Source of the DNA: Stenocarpella maydis | Lineage: Eukaryota > Ascomycota > Sordariomycetes > Diaporthales > Diaporthaceae | DNA length: 36,347 nt | Direction: 5' to 3' | NCBI GenBank assembly: GCA_002270565.1 | Contig: NQMI01000207.1 | Coordinates: 1-36,347, forward strand | Shown here: piece after piece, positions 10,910 to 20,025 of the stretch | Layout of the letters: every line of letters starts with the position of its first letter | Numbering within the stretch: position 1 is the stretch's first letter | Notes under the pieces: generated by a model | Database searches by the model: none | Seen by the model: the letters and a program-made list of their open reading frames with translations, nothing else | What the model was told of the DNA's origin: nothing | Position numbers and translations under genes: made by a program

Positions 10910-12312
10910 ATGATCGCATCGCTTTCTCACCTTGGGTCGTTCATGGAGGAGCAAGGGCCTGCGCTTGCAGTTGCTCTGTTCGTCGGCCTCCTCTTACTCA
11001 CGGTGTTGCAATTTGCATCCATTTCTAAGAAGTCTGTCCCGGCAAGCCTACCTCTCAAGGTGGAAGCTGTAAGTCCTCAAGAGTCCTAAGTCCAATGCTT
11101 TGCCAAGGACCAGCAGAAATACTTGATAATGTGCAGACTGCTAATGATATTTGACAGCTATATTTATATCCTGTCAAGGGGCTAAGGGGCTGTGAGCTCA
11201 AGCAAGTGAAGATCGGCCCCTTGGGCTTTGAATACGACCGGACGTTCTGCCTGCAAAAGGTACACCGCGATCCCGAGACCAATGAGATCGAACGGTTTGA
11301 GCCCATGTTCAGCGGCTTTCATCTCCGAATGGTGTTGTTCTCAACACGCCTTGAGGACTCTGCAGATGGCCGAGGACGGGACATCGTCATCACCTGGACC
11401 GGAACCGGGGATTCAGACTCAAACCCAAAGAGCGAAAAGCAGATCCGCTTTCCGCTTCAACCACAGGTCAAGGCCCTGAATAAAGTGCACGTCGATCTCT
11501 ACGGTGCTGATACCGACGCATATGACATGGGAGATAGCATCTCGGCTTGGTTCAGCAGCTATCTCGGCTTCGAAGCCCGCCTGATCCACCTGGGCCAGTA
11601 CTCCCGCCCCGTGCTCGGCTCCGGCGCGCCGAATGGCGATCAGGCACTCCGCAAGAGCCTACCGCCACTGCTATACACCATCCGGCGGTTTCTGGTCCCG
11701 CCATTCATCAAGCAAAAAGAAGAGCGTATCAGCTTCGCGGATTTGGCACAATACCTTGTCGTCACGGCTGAATCCAACGCTGAAGTTGGCAGGCGGCTCC
11801 GGGAGACCGACCCGTCGGCAGGGAACGTGCAGATGGACGTCACCAAGTTCCGGCCGAACATAGTCGTATCCGGAAGCCCGGCTCCCTTTGACGAGGAATA
11901 CTGGGCGGAGCTGCGGTTTGCTGGGGGGTTGCGGATAGCGCTGACTGGCAACTGCCTGAGGTGCCAGTCTATCACGGTCGATTATGAGACGGGCAAGCCG
12001 GCCGCAGATGTGAAGGGTCTGGCCTGGAAGAAGCTCAGCAAGGACCGAAGGGTGGACAAGGGATGTACTTTCATGCCTGTCTTCGGGAGGTACGGTTACA
12101 GTCCTGGGGCGGACATCGGGAGGGAGATTCGCGTTGGCGACGAGGCCATGCTGACGCGGAGAAATCGAGATCGGACCGTGTTCGGTGAGTGGACTGTCTG
12201 CGCCAAACACAGACACATCACGAAGAGGTACAAAAGCTAATAAGAACCACACACATCAGATTGGCCGCTATCGAAAGCTGTGGCAACCATGTACGAACGG
12301 AGCTCAAAATAG
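10910..12312 (+). CDS. Membrane-anchored MOSC domain protein (mARC-like molybdenum enzyme)
   Basis: Likely a molybdenum-cofactor reductase of the mARC type (reduction of N-hydroxylated compounds), anchored by one N-terminal helix facing the mitochondrial outer membrane or ER. Exons are 10910-11068, 11158-12184 and 12260-12312, giving 412 residues. The last intron (GTGAGT to CACATCAG) restores the family ending RTVFDWPLSK; without it the frame would run on to a non-family tail. Residues 17-38 are hydrophobic. The MOSC_N barrel starts at LYLYPVKGLRGCEL (residues 54-67) with GFEYDRTF just after. The MOSC core has KFRPNIVVSG at about 283-292 and NCLRCQSITVDYETG at about 318-332, whose second Cys (about 322) aligns with the molybdenum-ligating Cys of mARC. 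Start choice: 10910 gives the anchor helix; a longer in-frame start at 10700 exists but adds no recognisable feature. Confidence 0.88.
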
Positions 12313-12887
12313 AGGCATTCCATATTTGGGCGCCGATGGCGGTGGAAATGTCTTGAACATTTTCTTGAAATTCCGGTCTTGTCCTTGATTTTCTCCTGGA
12401 GGCCAGCCTCAGAGATAGATGTTTTGGATTATCTGGCGAATCAGTGGCACAGCTTTAACTAGAACCAAACATGAAATATGGTCTGACATGAATTATTCTG
12501 ATGATTTAATGACCGAATAAGCAATCAAATGAATTTTGGAGAGAAATTGCTATACAAAGTTGCATGCCCTTTAACACAGCGCCATTGAAAATTGAATCAC
12601 AAGACTGGAGCAGTCTTTAAAAAGGGGCACCATTTCGATCGTGATGTGGCATGTTAACGGGGGGCCCACATTCGCCGCACCCCCTGTTCCGCCGCGGCTC
12701 CACACCCGCGACGCGTCAAGGGACCCCCCATAGAAAAACTTAAATATCTCAACGAGGAATTTTTTTCTGGTCACCAAACTTCTTCTACACGTTAATTAGA
12801 CCATTATGAAGTAATACTCAGAAGCTGATATTCACGACGCCCTTAACGTAATAGCAGACGGGATGCCAATTCGGCTGGCTTCTCGGC
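12313..12887. other. Intergenic region between MOSC gene and Fot1-like transposon
   Basis: Mostly AT-rich with a sharply GC-rich island at about 12656-12730. A 68-codon minus-strand frame (12571-12777) crosses the island but has no recognisable domain and is not supported as a gene. I see no RNA gene or terminal repeat here apart from the TA target site at 12888-12889. Confidence 0.5.
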
Positions 12888-12889
12888 TA

Positions 12890-12929
12890 CCGTACCCCAC
12901 CTACCTTCGGACTCACCTACCTTCGGACT
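12890..12929 (+). repeat. Left terminal inverted repeat of the Fot1-like element
   Basis: A 40-base TIR starting CCGTACCCC directly after TA and ending in CTTCGGACT. It contains two copies of a 16-base unit, so the end has a direct repeat inside an inverted repeat. It differs from the right TIR at two positions, both C/T transitions. Confidence 0.93.
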
Positions 12930-13029
12930 ACATATCATACACAGATAGAGATTATTTAAATAGCCACAACGCAATCAATTCTTCTCGTACACACTAAATA
13001 GTAGTATCAAAATGATCGTGAGAAGTCGC

Positions 13030-14788
13030 TCAATCGTTCAGTCTAGCTGGTCGTCGAATTGCACGCCCGCTGCGTACTACAATCTGCTCCTGAACCTCCG
13101 GCTCGGATGCATCTTGGTGATCTTCCTCCTCCTCTTCTTCAACTTCAACTGCAGCCACTTTCCGGCGTTTCTGAGGCCTTGGGAGTTCATCTAGGGCTTC
13201 GATCGTGAGATTCTTGTCCCCTATTTCAAACATAGTCATGAACTCTGCGTTTGGGTTGGGTATACCCCTCCGGTATTTCATCTTCTCTCAGACCTCTTTT
13301 TCAACCTTAAGGCCAGCATTCTCTCTTTCTAATAGGGCAACTTATGCCCTTAGTAAGTCGATCTCATCAGCAACCCTCTTGGCCTTATATCTGGCCGTTC
13401 TATTGTCTCGTGGGGCCAGACTTAAAATGTAGTCCCTAGTTATATAGTTCTTATCAACCTTAATAGAGGATTCACTGCTAGTATTGTTGGAATCGGAATC
13501 CTCATCTGAAACTTTGATTTGCAGCTTAGGGGCGTTATCTGGTTGTATCTCCAAATACTACAATACCTTCTCGCGAGATATAAGGTAGATTCCTATATGC
13601 CTAAATGTATTCTTAATAGTCCGCTTGGTAACAGCCTCACGAGCTTTAATAAGATAACAAATGAAGTTAATCTTGCTAAGAGAACTCAAATCTGTTTAGC
13701 TATTGATATCCTCCATTACCTTATTGAATACCCCTTTAAATACACTAAAGACTCCATTATTAAGGGGCTACAGACCGTAAGAAGTATGTGCTGGAAGCTA
13801 GCAAGGGTTAATGTTATGCCTATAGCACATCATTATGAAATCAACACTCCGGTAACTATCGTGACTGTTAAGGACTAAAAGAATAGCTTGAGACTTATTG
13901 TTTTGGTGTATCTTGTTGATTATAGGGATGAAGATATCTTATAGCCACTTTACCGTGATCTCATTGCTTGTCCACCCATTATTTAAGACCTCAAAACCCC
14001 AATCAGGGGGTATAATTGCCTTAAATTGCTTAGTAAACTACTGCCACTGGAGATTCTGGCCTTTGAATATAATACCCGGGGGCAAATGAATACCCTTTGC
14101 GGTAACTGAATCTATCACCGTAACTAGGGCTTGAGCAGCATTAGCTTTAACTGCTATGGATCGATTCTCAGAGCTTCTAAGTATAAATTTGTTATAACCT
14201 ATAGATTCGTTAGTTATTAGAGTATATAGCATTCGATCTAGAGAGACTATACGGACTATTTCCCTCCATAACACCTCCTTCATTTATGTTAACTATTAGG
14301 TCTGGTTCTACCCATTCAAAGTCCTTAAGACAGTCGAAGAACTAGTTGACTGCCTTGGGAGTAAATACAGAAAACCTCTCTGCTTCTTATTTACAGCCTA
14401 ATTTGGCTAAGATCATCAGATTCCTCTTGTTAAAGGAAGCAACCCAATTCTTACTAAGGGGCTTTATATCACCATTCTTCTTAAGGATGACTATTACAAG
14501 AGAACGGACTAAGGAGGCTGTTGGAGTATAGCCTAACTTCTCTTAACGTAAAATCCAAGTGGTGATACTCTCTTCCTGCAACTTAGATAGTCGTTGGGCA
14601 GGCTGGGACTGCTCATCAGAGGCTTTAGAGCCACCTAGTTGCCTCAGAAGTAAGGTCTTCGGAATACCATGTTGCTTAGCTGCTATATGGGCTATAGTCT
14701 CATTGTTTTATACGGCACTTAGTGCATTGCCCATCTGGGACTTTAAATAATGCTTCGATCTACCCTTTAGCTTCATTTTGGGTGCCAT
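13030..14788 (-). pseudogene. Fot1/pogo transposase relic (HTH_CenpB plus DDE_1), inactivated
   Basis: Reading the minus strand from ATG at 14788 gives a helix-turn-helix region of CENP-B type (HIAAKQHGIPKTLL, then EESITTWIL and SLVRSLV), followed by the DDE domain. The catalytic box expected as NxDE reads VNINEGG near 14285-14300, so the first Asp is Asn. The second box, usually LDGH, reads LVLNSHDSY near 13862-13888, again with Asp to Asn and a Gly to Ser. LPPGIIFKGQ, GWTSNEI and LPAHTSYGLQPLNN-type motifs are recognisable. The C-terminus has an acidic run and a basic tail ending at a TGA at 13030. Several TAG/TAA stops and one frameshift (near 14225-14260) break the frame. Both Asp losses are G-to-A changes, as expected from RIP. 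Confidence 0.85.
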
Positions 14789-15036
14789 AGTGGGTAATTC
14801 GGTCGGTAGTATAGGAGAGAAGATTCACAATACATGATTTACCCGTCTCGGAAGGAGATAATTAGTGGGGGGTTTCTACCAAACTATACCGCCAGCCCGA
14901 TTCGCAAAACACCAAATGACACCTAATATGTAGAGAACGTTTAAATCGCTATCGATTAACTATAAAAACATCACGATACAAGCAGAATTAACTAAATTGG
15001 TATAAGTGGAATGTCCTCACTTTGTGTGCAAAACGC

Positions 15037-15076
15037 AGTCCGAAGGTGGGTAAGTCCGAAGGTAGGTGGGGTACGG
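15037..15076 (-). repeat. Right terminal inverted repeat of the Fot1-like element
   Basis: Reverse complement of the left TIR with two transitions, starting AGTCCGAAGG and ending GGGGTACGG immediately before TA at 15077-15078. The same 16-base unit occurs twice within it. Confidence 0.93.
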
Positions 15077-15078
15077 TA

Positions 15079-15200
15079 ACCCTTCTCACTAGCTGCTAGC
15101 TCTAAGGGACGCTAGCGTGCTAGGTATTACTACTATGGGCATCCTCTTCATCTAGGGACTAAAGGGTTACATTATTATACTTAAAAGCTGAATTCATACA
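15079..15200. other. Junction between Fot1-like element and MULE relic
   Basis: About 120 bases right of the TA target duplication, beginning ACCCTTCTCACTAGCTGCTAG, with a short palindromic block of CTAGC-rich sequence. It could be the outer end of the MULE relic, but I found no matching inverted copy near 17330-17700. Confidence 0.3.
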
Positions 15201-17326
15201 CTATACTAAAGCCATTATCGCCCTCATCTTATTACCAGCCCTGCTGCTGAGGCTTATTATGGTGGAGGTTGTCTTGTTACCTATTACAGCCTTCCTATAG
15301 CTCTTGAAGAGACCCTCTTTATTAGCTGCAAACGGTGCGTTCTTGCAAGGTCTGCCCTTTATAGCGGTAACCTTCTTTAGTAAGTGTATGCTAAGGAGAG
15401 GGTTCTCAAGGGAGAGGTTATAATTAAGGTAGTAGTCTTTATGTATATCGCTCTTCTCAAGAGGAAGTAAAGCCTCCTCTTTATTAGCAATATAGTTTGT
15501 ATAGATTATATTATACTGTATGTAGACCGTACAGCTGCAGTCAGAAGGTCTATAGTGACTCTGTGGGGCTTCTTTTTGAAGTATCCTTAATGCCTTCTAG
15601 TACTTAATCGTGAGTATCTCTAGCGCCGCCCTTAAGACCTGTAGTGGCAGCTAACCAAGCTACTTCTTGCTGTTGAACTTCTGAAGTAATAATGTCTTCT
15701 GCTTTGCCTCCTCCTGACGGAAGCTATAAGCAGTATTATTGATAGCCTTATGATTAGCTATTATTAGATAGAGAAGATTCCCCATCCTGTAGCCCAGGTA
15801 TACCTCTAGCTTTTGGTATATTTGCTTAGTGGAGGAGGTTATATATAAGCTGAAATTGAGGGTTTTGCAGATTTGATGGGCTGCCCATTTGGTGATAATC
15901 TTTTCAGCCTTATTAATGTATTATATCTTAAGGTACTGGATGATTGCTATCTAGTCTGAGAAGACCTCTTAAAGCTATTGCCAAGCTATATTATAGATCT
16001 TGCGATCTATAGAGTACTCTATGAACTTGAGGAGGTTGAAGAGGGCTGTTCAAGTGTATAGCACCTTATTAGGTACCCATAAGGGTATTATAGCCTTCCC
16101 TCTTGCTGGTGCTATAAGGGAAGCAAGATCCTTATCCTCCTTATTAAGATCTTCAGCCTTGGTAACCTTTATGGTGTTTTCCTCTGGAGCTCCTGGCGCC
16201 GGTGCCTCCGGGCCTCCCGTTGCCAGCCCCATGGCTCCCGGCTTATGCTACTTCTTCTTAATGTTGAGGATAATATTCATGTTGATATAGAAGATATACA
16301 GCTGATAGCATGCCCTAGGGAATTTATACTTAAGGGCATTAATTAGAGCGTTATTATAGTTAGTGATAAAGAGCCTTAGAGGCTTAATTTAGCACTTATG
16401 GAGAAGACCGTAAAGCTGCTTAAGAAGCCACTGGAAGCTAGATTCTCTCTTATTGTTAATAACCCCTTGGAATAGTAGCAATATCCTCTTTGTGTGGGTT
16501 ACTGCTATGCCTTAAAAGAAGGGCATCTTCTTACTATTGGTTAAATAGGTATAGTTAAGCAAGAGATTGCATATAAAGTGTGGCTCTCAAACCTATGCTA
16601 GCTGCTACTTCTTGCACTAAAAGATGCCTGTAATGCTTCCCTCTTTATCAGTAGCCTAATGGTACCAGTAGCCCTCCTTCTTGAGCCAGTCCAATGCTGC
16701 TTGGGTAGGTGTGTAGATGCCCTGCTGCTTCTTGCAATAGGCCGCTAGCCAGTCCTTTATGGTGTTTGGCCCCAGCAGTACACCTGAGTACTCTCAGTGT
16801 AGAGCTGCTGTAAGTCTCTAAGGCTTGTAAGGGCTGGGTTTGCAGCCGTGCGGGTAAGGAAGTTGTGATGATCTTGTGATAGCTTCGCCTAGCCTTGCTA
16901 GGCTTTAGGTACCTCCTAAGGGCTGTGGTGAGTATGCACGCCCTCCTGGATTACTAGTACCCACTTGCTTAATAATGCCCTTATTATATAGGCGATAGCT
17001 TGCTATCTGCAGTTTGCTTTAATTATTAAAGCATTAGAGACTTTTATAGTTAAAGATCGCAGTATACTTTTGCTGCACTTTAAATCCACTTGTATAGGCT
17101 TAGACCTTCTAATTACTATTAGGAATCCAGCAGATTTTATAGCTTCATCTAAATTAGCCTTGAGGTCCTTATAGGTGTTATATCCACCCTAGAAAAGTTT
17201 GAGAAAGGTAGGAGGGTTGGAAAGTGTTAGTTGATGATGATTCATAATAGTAATATTGGTGTTCCAGTTGTAACAGTTAGCTTGCTACTGCACCTTAAGA
17301 CCTGAATAATCAGGTAGCTACGCCAT
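15200..17326 (-). pseudogene. MULE transposase relic (Mutator-like element), RIP-degraded
   Basis: The minus strand contains an interrupted frame with the layout of a MULE transposase. Recognisable pieces are EGYWYHWATDKEGSITGIFW, then LLLNYTYLTNSKKMPFF where functional members have LxxDxTYxTN, then FQWLLKQLYGLLHKC, then ITNYNNALINALKYKFP where TDR-ALxNAL is expected, and then a decayed form of the LLCxWHxxKN motif (CYQLYIFYINMN). Further on there is a C-terminal GRP-K stretch (KKVTAIKGRPCKN) near 15330-15360. Both acidic residues of the first two boxes are now Asn, and the frame has many TAG/TAA stops. A probable start is ATG at 17326. One 60-codon piece (16050-16232) remains open and has a Pro/Ala/Gly-rich low-complexity start. 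Terminal repeats were not found. Confidence 0.72.
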
Positions 17327-18102
17327 TATTGTAACGCTGAAAATTTGATATCTGATTAATTAGATCTTCTTTTTAATGCAAAAACAATTAATTCTGATGA
17401 GAATTCAATTGCTGCAGTAAAGCGTTGATTGAGGGTTATCGTTTGCAAGTTGGTGGTGATGGGGGCGTTGTAGTGCGTTGGGTGCTGTAGCTGCAAAAAG
17501 CACTGAAGGGGTGGTGAGGTGTGGTTGAAAGTGGGGCTAATGAAGCGATCTGATTGGCTGCAGCCTAGCGCTGGGGGCTGTATCCGTGTACCCTCCGTTT
17601 TTATGGTTGCGAATCTCCGCGTTCTTTTTCGGGAAAGGAACGCGCAATTGCATTGATCGGGACGCAGTAAGCAACCCACCATGATTCATTACGAGTAGAG
17701 AAGGCCAGCATCCGAGCCCATTCTTCCTGGGGCCGAAATCTACCTGCTGCTGGGAAATATTGTGAGTTGTTCGAGATTAAGTTTCCCCACGACAAAAGTC
17801 GAGCATTTCCACATTGCCAACGGCAATCTCGCCCCCAGGACGCCAGAAATAGGGGTGATGACAGCATGAGCAAGGACTAGGTAAGTGGTGTCGTCATAAC
17901 CAGACTTCGAGACATTGATGTCGGGATGTTGTTGGGAGGGTTTTGAAAAGAAAGAGAGGAACACTGCTAGTAGTATGTCATACCATACCTGATGAGCACA
18001 GGGCTGTGCCAGCCTTTCGAAGATGTCGAATTTATCCGGCTATTAACTAGTCTTCCATCCGATCTGGAAGACTGATTTGATCACTTCCTTTTAGGGATAA
18101 CC

Positions 18103-18109
18103 GGCTAAA
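18103..18109 (+). promoter_or_regulatory. XlnR/Xyr1-type site GGCTAAA, distal
   Basis: A perfect match to the GGCTAAA consensus bound by the xylanolytic activator XlnR (Xyr1 in Trichoderma), 556 bases upstream of the xylanase start codon and on the same strand. Together with the proximal copy it suggests induction by xylan or xylose. Confidence 0.5.
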
Positions 18110-18340
18110 TGGCTTTGCAGAAAGCCTTATGCGATTCAGCTTTAATTAAGAAAGTCCTGTGATGATTAACGGCACTCCAGCTCCACTTGTGCGGCGTCTA
18201 GTACATCATGCCAGGTCCACCCTACAACATGTGACTCTAGACCGCTGCGCTTGAGGTTGATTGCAACGGAGCCCCTAACGCCGCTCCATGATGGACTATG
18301 TAATCTTGTTGGTCAAGCCCTGTTTCTGGTCTACAAAATA

Positions 18341-18347
18341 GGCTAAA
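18341..18347 (+). promoter_or_regulatory. XlnR/Xyr1-type site GGCTAAA, proximal
   Basis: A second perfect GGCTAAA, 318 bases upstream of the xylanase ATG. Two identical sites in one promoter of this length are more than expected by chance and fit the usual promoters of xylanase genes in ascomycetes. Confidence 0.55.
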
Positions 18348-18442
18348 TTCGCCACCGAAACCAGGCTTCTCATTAGTGGAACTGGGACAAGGGTCTCGGC
18401 ACATCACACGGTAGTGGGCCACCTCGGAGGGATTGGGATGGA

Positions 18443-18556
18443 CCCCAGGAGACGCGTGCCACGTCTTGAATTGATGAGAGGGTATACACCGTCGTTTTAT
18501 CCGTTTATTCCAGCTGTGGGGCTGAGTGAGCCGCACGAGAATAAATGTCGGCCAAG
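18443..18556. promoter_or_regulatory. Candidate CreA and PacC sites in the xylanase promoter
   Basis: CCCCAG at 18443-18448 (CTGGGG on the minus strand) and GTGGGG at 18516-18521 match the CreA consensus SYGGRG. GCCAAG at 18551-18556 matches the PacC consensus GCCARG. They lie 100-220 bp before the start codon. These motifs are short, so each alone is weak evidence. Confidence 0.3.
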
Positions 18557-18658
18557 ACGACGTCCTCGATCTATAGATGAATGCCCAGGCTCGCCCAGAC
18601 TCTTGCCGAGAAACCATCAACCTCTCAACCTCTACAATTCGAGTACCATACACCCAAA

Positions 18659-19427
18659 ATGTTCTCCCTCACCAAGCTCATCGTTGCCGTCTCCGCGCTT
18701 ACTGGGGCCCTTGCAGCCCCTGCAGCTGCGCCGTCCCCCGATGGTCCTGATTTCGAGCTTGGCGGCGAGAGCCTCGCCCGCCGCCAAAACTACAACCAGA
18801 ACTACAAGACCAGCGGGAATGTCAACTTCAACCCCACAAACAACGGATACTCTGTTTCCTTCTCCGGTGCCGGGGACTTTGTCGTCGGCAAGGGCTGGAC
18901 CACTGGGACTAGCAGGTGAGCACGTTGCGTAAAAACTCTCTTTTCGCGAGGGTATCGACCAGAACCCGGGGACGGGCTGAGGCTGTAATATTCGTACTGA
19001 CGAGCCATACTGCAGGAACATCACCTTCAGCGGTTCCACCAGCGCCAACGCTGGCACCGTCCTGGTCTCAATCTATGGATGGACAACGAACCCCCTGATC
19101 GAGTACTACATCCAGGAGTACACCAGCAACGGCGCGGGCTCTGCCCAGGGCCAAAATGTGGGCAGCGTGACCTGCGACGGCTCCGTCTACGACATCTGGA
19201 AGCACCAGCAGGTCAACCAGCCGTCCATCACCGGCACGGCCACCTTCTGGCAGTACATCTCGAACCGTCGCAGCCCGCGTCCCGGCAGCGGCACCGTCAA
19301 CACAAAGTGCCACTTTGACGCCTGGGCCAAGGCGGGCCTGAATCTGGGCAGCATGAACTACCAAGTCCTTGCGACAGAGGGTTGGGGAAATGCTGGCGGA
19401 AACTCCCAGTACACCATCTCTGGCTAG
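18659..19427 (+). CDS. Secreted GH11 endo-1,4-beta-xylanase, acidic XYN I type
   Basis: Cleaves internal beta-1,4 links of xylan outside the cell. Exons are 18659-18915 and 19016-19427 (100-nt intron, junction within an Arg codon), giving 222 residues. Residues 1-20 are a signal peptide (LIVAVSALTGALAA core). A propeptide follows, ending in Arg-Arg at 41-42, a Kex2-type site, so the mature enzyme would begin QNYNQNYKTSG. The nucleophile Glu is E115 in NPLIEYYI and the acid/base Glu is E207 in ATEGWG. The short N-terminal strand pattern (NYNQNYKTSGNVNFNP) and DFVVGKGWTTG resemble Trichoderma XYN I rather than XYN II. D73 aligns with the Asp that gives XYN I and related enzymes a low pH optimum; this is family knowledge, not measured here. 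The domain is complete, without a carbohydrate-binding module. Upstream GGCTAAA sites support xylan induction. Confidence 0.95.
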
Positions 19428-20025
19428 ATCCCATGACGGTGCGAACGGGCCTAAGTAGTGTGGTCCCCGTCAAAAACCTGGCATGCCAGGGGCGAAAAGC
19501 GCGAGCCGCAATCTGTTTCTCCTTCTCTTATCAATTTATGTATATAGTTCAGTTTGGAGTGACATCTTGTATTTAACAGCCAAGATATTTTGAACAAATC
19601 TTAGGCCTAGTCGTTTTTCTCAGAAAACTTCGGGGTGAGCCGTGAGAAGGTGTGTTTGTGTACTTAAGAGGTAACTATTGTGGGGCTTGCACTGCCACTT
19701 TACCTAGGTAGCTAGGCAATGCCAAGCAGGCCAAGCCGTTGCTGGTCAGCTTCAATGATTACCCAGCCCCAACCATTCCATCTTTGAACAACCTGCAGTG
19801 CCTGGAGTCCGGCACGGTTTGAGCGGGGGGGAAAAAAAGGCGACCAAGTGAATCGTCAAGGAAGAGATCCGGTTGCATGCTGGCGTGGTCGTTATGCGCG
19901 GAACTGTACGGCTGGCGAGGCGACACACCGTGAGCGCGTGACTCCCTAGCATATGAGCCTCTCCCTTCACTCCTGAGGATGTTGCTGATCCGGAATCGCA
20001 GACCGCCCGCAACGCCCGATGGCCG
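19428..20025. other. Intergenic region between xylanase and ATPase gene
   Basis: Contains the xylanase 3' region (TATATAG-type sequence near 19540) and the promoter of the downstream ATPase. A 96-codon minus frame at 19752-20042 has no recognisable features. Nothing else is seen. Confidence 0.55.

Larger units (their letters stand above)
12890..15076 (-). mobile_element. Fot1/pogo-type (Tc1-mariner superfamily) DNA transposon with intact ends, 2187 bp
   Basis: The ends are inverted copies of one 40-base sequence: the left TIR at 12890-12929 and the right TIR at 15037-15076 match at 38 of 40 positions. Each TIR itself holds two near-identical 16-base units built on CACCTACCTTCGGACT. The element is flanked on both sides by TA (12888-12889 and 15077-15078), the target duplication of Tc1/mariner/pogo elements. 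Inside, on the minus strand, lies a broken Fot1-like transposase. Ends are well preserved while the coding part is RIP-mutated, so the element might still be moved in trans if an active relative exists; that is inference. Confidence 0.92.
17327..18658. other. Intergenic region holding the xylanase promoter
   Basis: From about 17360 the composition returns to normal. Minus-strand frames at 17356-17682, 17601-17873 and 17740-17964 overlap one another and carry no family motif, so none is called. The part nearest the xylanase carries candidate XlnR, CreA and PacC sites, listed separately. No tRNA or repeat was recognised. Confidence 0.5.

Noticed and set aside
12571..12777. 68-codon minus-strand frame across a GC island
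   Set aside because: No recognisable motif, and composition is driven by the GC-rich island.
17356..17964. Three overlapping minus-strand frames (108, 90 and 74 codons)
   Set aside because: No domain, no consistent splice model joining them, and they lie between a transposon relic and the xylanase promoter.
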